DNA of 64,000 bases, taken from NCBI GenBank assembly GCA_963971535.1, contig OZ020592.1, positions 124,291,604 through 124,355,603 of the forward strand, written 5' to 3'. The translations under genes and the position numbers were made by a program. The stretch's first letter is position 1, and every line of letters begins with the position of its first letter. Positions 52,975 through 64,000 of this stretch are shown here, piece after piece. The notes beneath the pieces were generated by a model. That model was not told the origin of the DNA and ran no database searches. It saw only the letters and a list, made by a program, of their open reading frames with translations. The DNA is from Notolepis coatsorum (taxonomy: Eukaryota > Chordata > Actinopteri > Aulopiformes > Paralepididae).

Positions 52975-54320
52975 CCCAAAGTGGGACTAGCAATGGGACA
53001 GGGTAGCTGAGGGGTAACTAGGGTAGCTGAGGGGCAACTAGGGTAGCTGAGGGGTAACTAGGGTAGCTGAGGGGTAAACTAGGGTAGCTGAGGGGTAACT
53101 AGGGTAGCTGAGGGGTAACTATGGTAGCTGAGGGGTAACTAGGGTAGCTGAGGGGTAACTATGGTAGCTGAGGGGTAACAAGAGGAGCTGAGGGGTAACT
53201 AGAGGAGCTGAGGGGTAACTAGAGGAGCTGAGGGGTAACTAGAGGAGCTGATGGGTAACCAGAGGAGCTGAGGGGTAACTAGAGGAGCTGAGGGGTAACT
53301 AGAGGAGCTGAGGGGTAACTAGAGGAGCTGAGGGGTAACTAGAGGAGCTGAGGGGTAACTGCCAGGGCACTGATAGCTACAGGGCCTATGCTAGCTGTAA
53401 TGCTACATTAACATAGAGGCTGCGCTAGCTGCCGGAGCTAGGCTAGCAGACAGGGCTGGACCAGCATGAGAGATCAAGCTAGCTGGAAGGACAGTCCTAG
53501 CTGTGGGGAAACTGACCTTGCTAGCTGAAGGGGCAGTCCTAGCAGAGGGAGAAAACTGACCTTGCTAGCTGAAGGGGCAGTCCTAGCAGTGGGGAAACTG
53601 ACCTTGCTAGCTGAAGGGGCAGTCCTAGCAGTGGGGAAAACTGACCTTGCTAGCTGAAAGGGCAGTCCTAGCAGTGGGGGAAAACTGACCTTGCTAGCTG
53701 AAGGGGCAGTCCTAGCAGTGGGAGATACTGACCTTGCTAGCTGAAGGGGCAGTCCTAGCAGTGGGGAAAACTGACCTTGCTAGCTGAAGGGGCAGTCCTA
53801 GCAGTGGGAGAAAACTGACCTTGCTAGCTGAAGGGGCAGTCCTAGCAGTGGGGAAACTGACCTTGCTAGCTGAAGGGGCAGTCCTAGCAGTGGGAAGGCT
53901 ACACAAAAAGTGGAGGCCATGCAGAGGGACCGGGTTAGCTGCCTGGGCATGGCTAGCTACAGGGCCTATGCTAGCTGCAAGGGCTGCAATAACATAGAGG
54001 CTGTGCTAGCAGCCGGGGCTAAGCTAGCAGACTGGGGCCATGCTGGTAGTAGAGGCCTGGCAAGCTGCAGGGGAGCTAACGAGGCTAACAGGGAAGCTAA
54101 CAGGGGAGTCAACAGGGGAACTAACAAAAGCTAACAGGGGAGCTAACAGGGGAGACTAACAGGCTAACAGGGGAGCTAACAGGGAAGCTAACAGGGGAGC
54201 TAACAAAGGCTAACAGGGGAGCTAACAGGGAAGCTAACAGGGGAGTCAACAGGGGAACAAACAGGGGAAACTAAACAGGGAAGCTAACAGGGGAGCTAAC
54301 AGGCTAACAAAGGACAAACT
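52975..54320. repeat. Interior of the LTR element: three minisatellites
   Basis: A ~20-bp unit TAGCTGAGGGGTAACTAGGG (about 52990-53360), a ~42-bp unit TTGCTAGCTGAAGGGGCAGT (about 53510-53895), and a ~12-bp unit GCTAACAGGGGA (about 54060-54305). All contain AGCTAA/TAGCT words. No coding frame. Confidence 0.9.
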
Positions 54321-54370
54321 CAACATACACTGTCTGTGCTGGCTGGGGTCGTCGACTGGTCGGGTCGTAC

Positions 54371-56331
54371 TGTTGAGGTTTGTAACCGACCCCAATCGCA
54401 CAACACAAGACAGGTATGAGAGTAAGCCAAGAACTGGGCATTTATTGAATAACACAGAAAAGCGGCACTGTCCCTTTAAGGGAGAACACAAAAATACTGG
54501 AAACAGGGAAACAAGGTCAATGTGCCTTTAAGAGGCGAGCAGGCTAAGGGGAAGGCTTAGGGAGAACACAAAATACTGGAAACTAGAATTAGGGAAAATT
54601 GGCACTGTGCCTTTAAGAGGCGAGCAGGCAAAGGGGCTAAGGCTAAAGGACAGGGCCAGGGCAAAAGACAGGGCAGGAACAGGGGCAACGGAGAGGGGAA
54701 CAGGGACAGAGGCGGGCTGGAGACAGGGACAGAGAAAACAGGGTTAAGGCCTTGGACAGGGCGAGGGACAAGGGCACTGGAGAGGGGAACAGGGACAGAG
54801 GCCCGCGGAGGCGGGCTGGAGACAGGGACAGAGAAAACAGGGTTAAGGCCTTGGACAGGGCGAGGGCTAGAGCTGCTTACAGGGATGGAGTAGGAACGCG
54901 CAGGCTAGACGTCTGGAGGAGAGCGCGCCGGCTCGGAGAGACGCATCCTCCCGTAGAGAATTAGAGAGCGATGCGCGTCTGGAGTGGAGCGCGTCTGCTT
55001 GGAGAACGCGCCGGTTCGGAGAGCGCGCCGGCTCGGAGAGACACATCCTCCCGTAGAGAATTAGAGAGCGATGCGCGTCTGGAGTGGAGCGCGTCTGCTG
55101 TAGGAGCGCATCAGCGCGGAGTCTGGAGTGGTGCGCGTCTGGCGCGGGGTCTGGAGTGGTGCGCGTCTGCTTGGAGAACGCGCCGGTTCGGAGAGCGCGC
55201 CGGCTCGGAGAGCGCGCCGGCTCGGAGAGACACATCCTCCCGTAGAGAATTAGAGAGCGATGCGCGTCTGGAGTGGAGCGCGTCTGCTGAAGGAGCGCAT
55301 CAGCGCGGAGTCTGGAGTGGTGCGCGTCTGCTGTAGGAGCGCATCAGCGCGGAGTCTGTAGTGGTGCGCGTCTGGCGCGGGGTCTGGAGTGGTGCGCGTC
55401 TGCTTGGAGAACGCGCCGGTTCAGAGAGCGCGCCGGCTCGGAGAGACACATCCTCCCGTAGAGAATTAGAGAGCGATGCGCGTCTGGAGTGGAGCATGTC
55501 TGCTGAAGGAGCGCATCAGTGCGGAGTCTGGAGTGGTGCGCGTCTGCTGTAGGAGCGCATCAGCGCGGAGTCTGGAGTGGTGCGCGTCTGGCGCGGGGTC
55601 TGGAGTGGAACACTGGAATACCTCCCGTAGAGAATTAGAGAGCGCAGTACTGTGTCCCACTCCAGGCAAAACGCCGACAGGCGGCGAAGGCTGGCACCTC
55701 GTCTCACGCCGGAGATGAAACAGCATCCAGAATACAGAAACAGAATACAGATAGGGAATCTCCCGTAGGAGCTTACAGATAGAGATATGATACGGATACG
55801 GAATAGAGAGAATCTCCCGTAGGAGCTTACAGATAGAGATATGATACGGATACGGAATAGAGAGAATCTCCCGTAGGAGCTTACAGATAGAGATATGATA
55901 CGGATACGGAATAGAGAGAATCTCCCGTAGGAGCTTACAGATAGAGAACGACCCGACAAGGACTGGGGGGGAGATCCAGGTATTTAAAGCCCACTGGGGC
56001 GCTAATTAGAACACACATCAGGTGCGTGAAGGTAATTGATACTTGACTAGAAGTGTGTGTTCGGCACGGACCAATCAAACACATAATGAAAGATAGTCCA
56101 AGGGTGTGGGCTGCTGAAGAGCAGACGAGAGTAAACGAACGCAAGGGTGGGGGCTAGAGAGGTGAGGAGACAGGGAATTAAAGGTCCAGGGAACAGGAAT
56201 TAAAGGTCCAGGGAAGAGGCGAACCTCACAGTAACGACAACGCGAGGGTGGGGGCTGGTGAGGTGAGGAGACAGGGAATAAAAGGTCCAGGGAACAGGAA
56301 TTAAAGGTCCAGGGAAGAGGCGAACCTCACA
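54371..56331 (-). repeat. LARD-like 5' LTR
   Basis: 1961 bp, co-linear with 50908-52861 apart from small length changes in the repeat blocks. Confidence 0.85.
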
Positions 56332-56965
56332 GCTTTAACGTTACCTCTTGTGTCTATCTGCTAACGTTAACGTTAGCATTAGCATTAGGTAATAACCGGT
56401 TTAAAATGGATGATGATTACCTCACATTGTGTCTATTCTACTAGCATTAACGTTACTAGTACAAACAATCAATAGCGAGTTATATTGATCACGCTATGTA
56501 CACTAGCCATGGTCAAACGCAAGCACATTAGCACGTAAGCTAACAACAAGCTTTAACGTTACCTCTCGCGTCTATCTGCTAACGTTAGCATTAGGTAATA
56601 ACCGGTTTAAAATGGATGATGATTACCTCACGTTGTGTCTATTCTACTAGCATTAACGTTACTAGTACAAACAATCAATAGCGAGTTATATTGATCACGC
56701 TATGTACGCTAGCCATGGTCAAACGCAAGCACATTAGCACGTAAGCTAACAACAAGCTTTAACGTTACCTCTCGCGTCTATCTGCTAACGTTAGCATTAG
56801 GTAATAACCGGTTTAAAATGGATGATGATTACCTCACGTTGTGTCTATTCTACTAGCATTAACGTTACTAGTACAAACAATCAATAGCGAGTTATATTGA
56901 TCACGCTATGTACGCTAGCCATGGTAAAATGCAAGCACATTAGCACCTAAGCTAACAACAAGCTT
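56332..56965 (+). repeat. ~206-bp tandem repeat, three units
   Basis: Units begin GCTTTAACGTTACCTCT at 56332, 56550 and 56756, with CTAACGTTAGCATTAGGTAA and AATAGCGAGTTATATTGATC inside. The GCTTT at 56332 doubles as the LTR-element target. Confidence 0.9.
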
Positions 56966-57495
56966 AACAAATCAGCGATCTTTTTAAACTCTAGTAAACT
57001 CTCCGCTTGGTGGTAAATTGTGTTGATGTCGGTTTTGTTTCATCAATAAATGAGGCAGAATACACAGTGAATGTATCCTTTTTTGTTTATTGCACTTGTT
57101 CCTGCTGCAAACAAATAATGAATCCTAAGCGAGGCATTAAAGATGGCGGCTTTCTGTTTTTGTGCAGACGCTCCAACGTGTGACGCTTCTCTCTTCTGAC
57201 CAATCAGTGGTCTGCAGTGTTTCAAGTCACTTTTCTGGTACCAGTTCTACTCGCTTGGAACCTCGACAGAGCAGGGACTAAAAAAGAACCCAAAAAGTAC
57301 CTGGTATTTTGGTAATGGAAAACCGAAAATGCAGAGTAGAGTAGAGTAGAGTCGAGTAGGTACCATGCAGTGGAAAAGGGGCATAACAGGGTAACAACGG
57401 CAACAACTGGTCTTACCTGAGCCACCTTCCTATCTTTAAACCAACATGACATTAAAGGTACGCTAATTCTATCTCTAACCATTTCACTTGATTAA

Positions 57496-57715
57496 ATGGT
57501 AAATGGTGCATTTATCCAAAGCGCTTTACAATCCTGTTCCTCACATTGACTCACACATTCACACACTGACGGCGGAGGCGACCGTGCAAGGTGCCAACCT
57601 GCTCATCAGTCTTGCTCATGGACACTTCGACAAGCTGCCCGGGAGGAGCGGGAATCGAACCAGGAGCCTTCCGATTACCAGATGACCGCTCTAACTCCTG
57701 AGCCACTGTCGCCCC
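57496..57715 (-). mobile_element. tRNA-derived SINE, family B, reverse
   Basis: Complete-looking: tail ATTTATCCAAAGCGCTTTAC, inverted B box GGGAATCGAACCAGGAGCCT and inverted head CCTGAGCCACTGTCGCCCC. Confidence 0.87.
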
Positions 57716-58118
57716 CCCAGATTATGATTATAATGATGAATTATGGGAGAAAGCCTAGCATCTGCACAGTACTTCCCAAAAGAATACATAAGATTGTAAA
57801 CATGTTATTAACATAATATTTATATAAAAAAATATGTCTTTTGGCTTTCTCTAAATCATCCCACAGCCGGTCCAAGATCATGTCACATGTCGCCCCCTGG
57901 TGGGTCTTAACACTGGGTCACACACCATGACCTCTAACCCTAACCCTAACCCTGGGGGGTCCTAACACTGGGCTCGTGGGGGTCCGTCACGCACCCTGTC
58001 CTCTTACAAACCACAACAATACATCAGGAACCCAAACTACAGGAAGTGCAAGGAAACCAATAATATGTTTCTATAGCTGAATTGAAGCTTCAGTCATCGG
58101 CATGGTAATCAATACCGA
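57716..58118. other. Unassigned stretch with a short telomere-like run
   Basis: Two diverged copies of a GGTCYTAACACTGGG segment at 57903 and 57958 flank CTAACCCTAACCCTAACCC (57937-57955). No gene was seen. Confidence 0.5.
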
Positions 58119-58362
58119 GGGGCGACAGTGGCTCAGGAGGTAGAGCGGTCGGCTGGTAATCTGAAGGTTCCCGGTTAGATTCCGGCTCCACCCGGCTGTG
58201 GGTCAAAGTGTCCTTGAGCAAGACACTTAACCCCCTAATTTCTCCCAATGAGCAGGTCAGCACCTTGCACGGTCGCCTCCGCCGTCGGTGTGTGAATGTG
58301 TGAGTGAACGGATGAATGTGAGGCATAAGTTGTAAAGCACTTTGGATAAAAGCAGTCCATTC
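58119..58362 (+). mobile_element. tRNA-derived SINE, family B
   Basis: GGGCGACAGTGGCTCAGGAG head, GGTTCCCGGTTAGATTCC B box, AGACACTTAACCCCCTAA, and a GCACTTTGGATAAAAGCAGT tail. Confidence 0.88.
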
Positions 58363-58978
58363 AATAGAGGAGGGGAAAAAAATCTCTACAGCAATATATT
58401 GCAATATTCCTTTTTATTTTGCATGACAATCCCATTTCTCTGCAATAAACACAATTGGAATGAGGTGAACAGACTGAAAACCTTATCTTATAAAAAAAAA
58501 AACGATTATTTACTGTATATTTATTCCTATTGCAGATGTTAACAAAGTATACTTTGCAGTAATAAAGTATATGAATAAATCACAAAATATTGTGACATTA
58601 CAATAATGGTGACTCTAGTATGGTGATAATATGGTATCAAAGGTTCCCACCCCTAGCAATCAATATCAAAATCACTATTCAAATGTTTAATTCTCTTCCT
58701 TTCTTACTCCTCCAAAATCTGCCTATATATTAGAAATAGAAATAACTTATAGAAATAATAATAATAATAATCCAACATTCATCCCGAGAACCAGTTCTTC
58801 TCGGACAGCGTCGTCGTACGAACCTCGACCCCACAGCTCTCGCTGGTCCACCGTAGAAACTCTCGCGCTCGCAAAGAAACAAAGCTCGGACCTTTCCCAC
58901 GACGATTCCCACAGGAGCTCAAACAGAGTGGTGATCGACATCTATTGTGTTTCTTTATTATCACTCGACTCCGTCGCC
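58363..58978. other. Unassigned stretch
   Basis: A/T-rich. An (ATA)n tract lies near 58755-58772 and a more G/C-balanced 58780-58970 segment has no recognisable protein in any frame. CCCACCCCTAG near 58648 could be a lone hAT end. Confidence 0.3.
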
Positions 58979-59095
58979 CTCAGCTGACAGAGTTGTGCCC
59001 TTCTTGCTGTCTTGTCGTACAGAACTTGTAAGTCGCTTTGGATAAAAGCGTTTCAGCTAAATGACTAAATGTAAATGTAATGTAATGTAAATGTG
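58979..59095 (+). mobile_element. SINE/LINE 3' tail (GCTTTGGATAAAAGCG)
   Basis: Second copy of the tail at 17960-18075: GTCGTACAGAACTTGTAAGT and AAATGACTAAATGTAAATGT. Confidence 0.75.
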
Positions 59096-59130
59096 TCACT
59101 CGCGGGTTAAAATGTCCTGTGACCTGGATC

Positions 59131-61714
59131 TTAAAGCTGAGAGCAGACCAGACCAGAGCATCTTAAAGCTGAGAGCAGACCAGACCAGAGCAGACCAGAC
59201 CAGAGCAGACTTAAAGCTGAGAGCAGACCAGACCAGAGCATCTTAAAGCTGAGAGCAGACCAGACCAGAGCATCTTAAAGCTGAGAGCAGACCAGACCAG
59301 ACCAGAGCAGAGCATCTTAAAGCTGAGAGCAGACCAGACCAGAGCAGAGCATCTTAAAGCTGAGAGCAGACCAGACCAGACCAGAGCATCTTAAAGCTGA
59401 GAGCAGACCAGACCAGACCAGAGCATCTTAAAGCTGAGAGCAGACCAGACCAGAGCATCTTAAAGCTGAGAGCAGACCAGACCAGAGCATCTTAAAGCTG
59501 AGAGCAGACCAGACCAGACCAGAGCATCTTAAAGCTGAGAGCAGACCAGACCAGAGCAGAGCATCTTAAAGCTGAGAGCAGACCAGACCAGACCAGAGCA
59601 TCTTAAAGCTGAGAGCAGACCAGACCAGACCAGAGCATCTTAAAGCTGAGACCAGACCAGACCAGACCAGAGCATCTTAAAGCTGAGAGCAGACCAGACC
59701 AGACCAGAGCATCTTAAAGCTGAGAGCAGACCAGACCAGACCAGAGCATCTTAAAGCTGAGACCAGACCAGACCAGACCAGAGCATCTCAGAGCATCTTA
59801 AAGCTGAGAGCAGACCAGACCAGAGCAGAGCATCTTAAAGCTGAGACCAGACCAGACCAGACCAGAGCATCTTAAAGCTGAGAGCAGACCAGACCAGACC
59901 AGACCAGAGCATCTTAAAGCTGAGACCAGACCAGAGCAGAGCATCTTAAAGCTGAGAGCAGACCAGACCAGACCAGAGCATCTTAAAGCTGAGAGCAGAC
60001 CAGACCAGACCAGAGCATCTTAAAGCTGAGAGCAGACCAGACCAGACCAGAGCATCTTAAAGCTGAGAGCAGACCAGACCAGACCAGAGCAGACCAGACC
60101 AGACCAGAGCATCTTAAAGCTGTGAGCAGACCAGACCAGAGCATCTTAAAGCTGAGAGCAGACCAGACCAGACCAGACCAGAGCATCTTAAAGCTGAGAG
60201 CAGACCAGACCAGACCAGAGCATCTTAAAGCTGAGACCAGACCAGACCAGAGCATCTTAAAGCTGAGACCAGACCAGACCAGACCAGAGCATCTTAAAGC
60301 TGAGACCAGACCAGACCAGAGCATCTTAAAGCTGAGAGCAGACCAGACCAGAGCAGAGCATCTTAAAGCTGAGAGCAGACCAGACCAGACCAGACCAGAG
60401 CATCTTAAAGCTGAGAGCAGACCAGACCAGAGCATCTTAAAGCTGAGAGCAGACCAGACCAGACCAGAGCATCTTAAAGCTGAGAGCAGACCAGACCAGA
60501 CCAGAGCATCTTAAAGCTGAGAGCAGACCAGACCAGAGCAGAGCATCTTAAAGCTGAGAGCAGACCAGACCAGACCAGACCAGAGCATCTTAAAGCTGAG
60601 AGCAGACCAGACCAGACCAGAGCATCTTAAAGCTGAGACCAGACCAGACCAGAGCAGAGCATCTTAAAGCTGAGAGCAGACCAGACCAGACCAGAGCATC
60701 TTAAAGCTGAGAGCAGACCAGACCAGACCAGAGCATCTTAAAGCTGAGAGCAGACCAGACCAGACCAGAGCATCTTAAAGCTGAGAGCAGACCAGACCAG
60801 AGCATCTTAAAGCTGAGACCAGACCAGACCAGACCAGACCATCTTAAAGCTGAGAGCAGACCAGACCAGAGCATCTTAAAGCTGAGAGCAGACCAGACCA
60901 GACCAGAGCATCTTAAAGCTGAGAGCAGACCAGACCAGACCAGAGCATCTTAAAGCTGAGAGCAGACCAGACCAGACCAGAGCATCTTAAAGCTGAGAGC
61001 AGACCAGACCAGAGCATCTTAAAGCTGAGAGCAGACCAGACCAGACCAGAGCATCTTAAAGCTGAGAGCAGACCAGACCAGAGCAGACCAGAGCATCTTA
61101 AAGCTGAGAGCAGACCAGACCAGACCATCTTAAAGCTGAGAGCAGACCAGACCAGAGCATCTTAAAGCTGAGAGCAGACCAGACCAGACCAGAGCATCTT
61201 AAAGCTGAGACCAGACCAGACCAGACCAGAGCATCTTAAAGCTGAGAGCAGACCAGACCAGAGCAGAGCATCTTAAAGCTGAGAGCAGACCAGACCAGAC
61301 CAGAGCATCTTAAAGCTGAGAGCAGACCAGACCAGACCAGAGCATCTTAAAGCTGAGAGCAGACCAGACCAGACCAGAGCATCTTAAAGCTGAGAGCAGA
61401 CCAGACCAGACCAGAGCATCTTAAAGCTGAGAGCAGACCAGACCAGACCATCTTAAAGCTGAGAGCAGACCAGACCAGACCAGAGCAGAGCATCTTAAAG
61501 CTGAGAGCAGACCAGACCAGACCAGAGCATCTTAAAGCTGAGAGCAGACCAGACCAGACCAGAGCATCTTAAAGCTGAGAGCAGACCAGAGCATCTTAAA
61601 GCTGAGAGCAGACCAGACCAGAGCATCTTAAAGCTGAGAGCAGACCAGACCAGAGCATCTTAAAGCTGAGAGCAGACCAGACCAGAGCATCTTAAAGCTG
61701 AGAGCAGACCAGAC
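59131..61714 (+). repeat. 2.6-kb minisatellite (CATCTTAAAGCTGAGAGCAG)
   Basis: About 70 units of CATCTTAAAGCTGAGAGCAG plus 2-5 CAGAC pentamers and an AGAGC junction. Unit length is about 27-47 bp because the pentamer count varies. Long frames on both strands are by-products. Confidence 0.97.
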
Positions 61715-62141
61715 CACGGTCGCCACAGTCCAACACAACACTGTGGTTATTTATTTTAGTTTTTAATTATTTGTTCTTAGGCAGGCGGTGTGCAAACAGC
61801 CTCCACGTCGTTACATCCTCACAGTAGGCCTGACGTGCAAAGCGAGGATATGCAAAATGCACGTGTCAGATTTACTATATGCGCACCACGTACCACATCC
61901 CTCAGATTGTGCATGTTGTCCTGTCGCCTTCGGAGGGTAATCGGAGGGTTTTCATCAAACGGTGGCCTTTCACATCTCACGAGCGGTAGGCTAAGGGTGA
62001 CGGATCTTTAGTACGAATTAAATAACTGCCGTACCACATTATTGAGGCTCTTGCTCATGGTATTGATCCAGGCCAGTCATTTGATTGTGACTAAATGGTT
62101 GCGAAATGAAACAGGAACAGCTGGCATGTGCTTGTTGTTAA
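61715..62141. other. Unassigned stretch
   Basis: No repeat or gene recognised between the minisatellite and the piggyBac-like copy. Confidence 0.3.
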
Positions 62142-62800
62142 CACATCCACCGCCGTTCACGCTGTACAGCGTTATTGCCCGCCATGCGTTGTCTGCCACA
62201 CCACGCTGTACAGCGATATTGAGATCAATATTTCATTTTTTCGCCATGGCATTCATAATTCATATATACACCTCCGGCGCTGCAGCTGGACCCTACGGCT
62301 CAATACAACGACGACTCAATACCGCCGCCTGGTGGATGGTCGGGCGAGTTACACTGGTAAACAGGATATGGCTGCTGTGCGTCGATTAAATTCATCCGGC
62401 CGTCAGATATTGTCGCAAGGCTCCCGACAGACACTATGTACATAATGGATCGCTTTATAAACTTAATAATCGATATGATTTCGGCGTTTATTGCGACATA
62501 CAAACCGGAAATGGACCTAGGCGATCGACGTCCTATACCTGGGCTCTTTCACCGCCAGTCTCATTGGCAAACGGTAAGAGGACGCTGACGTTATTTTCAG
62601 CCCAATTGTTTATTCATTTCATTGCAAACCGATCTGATCAATATATCACCCATACTACATAAAGCATTTACTGACGATCACGGAATTATAAACGACCCCC
62701 CCCCCTTTCCTCCGCGCATGATGACGCATAACGTATAGGATCATATACGGTTGAATTTTTTAATATAGCGTGTATCAGGAATAAATGGCAATTGTAACTG
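62142..62800 (+). mobile_element. piggyBac-like TTAA element, copy 3
   Basis: Starts CACATCCACCGCC after TTAA (62138-62141). Paired palindromes ACGCTGTACAGCGT (62159-62172) and ACGCTGTACAGCGA (62203-62216). A short frame runs from 62445, or in frame 62475 (MISAFIATYKPEMD), to a GGTAAG donor-like site near 62572. ACGGAATTATAAACGA and a C-run follow at 62696. The right end was not found. Confidence 0.7.
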
Positions 62801-64000
62801 AGGGGTACAATTCCCTGACTGTATTAATCAAGTATGGTATCATTAAACCACTACCGTCTTATGTACATTATACTGGCCATACCGTACACGAGTATATGAT
62901 GAGAACACTTCCCCACAATGAATCGGTTCTACACAAAGTTGTCTTTAAGTATTTATTAGCAGCAAGAATACATAATATACTTTAATTGAATGCACTTGTA
63001 AGGCAAAGGAATGTGCGTAGGCAAATCAATAATGAATGTCCATTCTCATATTACGCATGAGATAATAATACAACTTGAATATTAGGAATTATATCTAGGG
63101 GATACTGGTAGGGGGGTTCCTACCGGTTGTAAGCCAGCAGGGGGAGGCAATGCTCTAATGCAAAGTCTGGTTCCACGGGGACTCAATAAGCTCCTGCTCG
63201 GGGAGGCGGTATTACTCCCTGGATCAGCGGACGAAAGGCAACCGCTGTAATCCCAGTATGCGTGCAGCACAGGTGGAAGCCGGTCAGCCTCTCCAATAGA
63301 GACGGGCTCGAATGATGTTCCTCACGGTAGATCCCACAGCAGTGGGTGTAGACGATTCTTATCCGCTCCAACAGCCTGGTACAAAGCAATAATAATAATA
63401 CTCCAGCCGGAAAGGGGCTCTGCATTCACCGGTGTAGATCCTCCGGTGCGCGGTACTTCACATTAACTAAGTTGAACTTGACGTTATTCAACCAAGCTCT
63501 GATACTTTCCTATCCTATTCGCACGCGGCTATAAGTGCTCTATTTAGACGCACGGTTGCTCCCTTCACTTGGTCTTTGACTCGTGATGAAGGCTTACTAG
63601 TAAGGAGCGAACGATACGTTGAACAAACGTATTAGGATAAGCAAGACTATCTTTGGGGCAATACGGGCCCACTTCACAGCACGTTGTATCGTAGTGTGAG
63701 GCTTCAACTTGTTATTAAGACTGAACTTCAACTGAACTGAACTACTTCTGTATTCACCTGCGCCATATTTATATGTACGGGGAATAAACTAGTGCCAGCC
63801 TCATTTCTGTCTCGTAGTCCTGGGCAGAGCCGGGCATGTACAGACATGTCTTGACGGTGGCTTTGAACTCGACTCTAGGGGCAAGACACTGGCGCTGGTG
63901 GCACGCCATCCAATAAGAGAACGAAATATTATGGTCTGTACCAGGCTAAAGGGATATTCCGTGTATATGTACAAAGAATACACAAGGGACATCAAACGAC
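62801..64000. other. Unassigned stretch
   Basis: No recognised gene or element. GTAAGCCAGCAGGGGGAGGC near 63129 and an (AAT)n patch near 63390 are repeat-like, and 63450-63780 has an LTR-like feel (CTCGTGATGAAGGC) but no ends were found. Confidence 0.25.

Larger units (their letters stand above)
50908..56331 (-). mobile_element. Non-coding LTR element with very long LTRs (LARD-like)
   Basis: Two ~1.96-kb LTRs (TGTTGAGGTTTGTAACC...GCGAACCTCACA) enclose a ~1.5-kb interior, with a 5-bp duplication GCTTT at 50903-50907 and 56332-56336. A purine-rich tract on the minus strand (GGAGGGGGGAGTAC) adjoins the LTR at 50908-52861, which sets a minus orientation. No gag or pol was recognised, so it is non-autonomous and must have moved with another element's proteins. 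The LTRs look highly similar, suggesting a fairly young insertion. Confidence 0.82.
50535..57383. mobile_element. Harbinger-like (TAA TSD) element enlarged by an LTR element
   Basis: The termini are TGCCTCTTTTCCATTGCATA and, inverted, TGCATGG...AGTGGAAAAGGGGCA. Both continue inward with GGTACCTAC...CGACTCTAC-like words over ~50 bp. The flanks are TAA at 50532-50534 and 57384-57386. The 3-bp target suggests PIF/Harbinger, but the termini are not diagnostic. Own sequence: 50535-50907 and 56332-57383. The rest is the LTR element. Confidence 0.65.

Noticed and set aside
50908-56331. Arg-rich frames in the long LTRs
   Set aside because: They follow the GCGCGTCTGGAGTGG repeat units, repeat in both LTRs and have no recognisable domain.
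58780-58970. Possible host exon
   Set aside because: Frames are short, lack recognisable motifs and have no supporting splice signals.
59983-60514. Open frames of 130-150 codons on both strands
   Set aside because: By-products of the CAGAC/CATCTTAAAGC minisatellite.

Overview
The window looks like teleost fish DNA, judged from its repeats: many hAT, Tc1, Kolobok and piggyBac-like DNA transposons, L2/Rex-type and RTE-like LINEs, tRNA-derived SINEs, a Ty3/gypsy element, long (AC)n tracts and many minisatellites. I found no convincing host protein gene and no free-standing tRNA, rRNA or other RNA gene. Every long open frame I could identify belongs to a transposable element or is a by-product of a tandem repeat. 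The species cannot be named from this sequence.

Layout. 0-6 kb: a hAT element with a nested 33-bp-TIR MITE, then a nearly full-length RTE-like LINE with a 12-bp target duplication (TSD). 6-10.2 kb: LINE tails, a tandem duplication and two hAT elements. 10.7-12.2 kb: a Kolobok-type element folded into a ~1.2-kb palindrome that carries a decayed THAP exon in each arm. 12.4-16.6 kb: an L2-type LINE on the minus strand, split by a MULE-like MITE (9-bp TSD) and by a TTAA-flanked piggyBac-like element that itself holds a hAT. 16.8-18 kb: SINEs. 18.4-23.2 kb: a young, broken Ty3/gypsy element. 24.7-25.6 kb: a Tc1 remnant. 26-32.6 kb: hAT copies and a chain of TTAA elements (piggyBac-like, then two back-to-back Kolobok MITEs). 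33.5-35.3 kb: a probable solo LTR carrying a Kolobok-like element, splitting a LINE 3' end. 35.5-40 kb: minisatellites, a hAT and a third piggyBac-like copy. 40-49 kb: a LINE 3' half, SINEs and three hATs, one nested in another. 50.5-57.4 kb: a Harbinger-like element containing a non-coding LTR element with ~1.96-kb LTRs. 59.1-61.7 kb: a 2.6-kb minisatellite. 62.1-62.8 kb: a fourth piggyBac-like copy.

There is no operon or pathway logic here. The order of events can be read from nesting and TSDs. The most notable items are the Kolobok/THAP palindrome and a four-copy piggyBac-like family. Each copy of that family has two matched short palindromes about 43 bp apart near its left end; their sequence differs between copies while the spacing hardly changes. 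Boundaries supported by TSDs were read directly. Family names rest on TSD length, terminal motifs and protein motifs, and were not checked against a repeat library.
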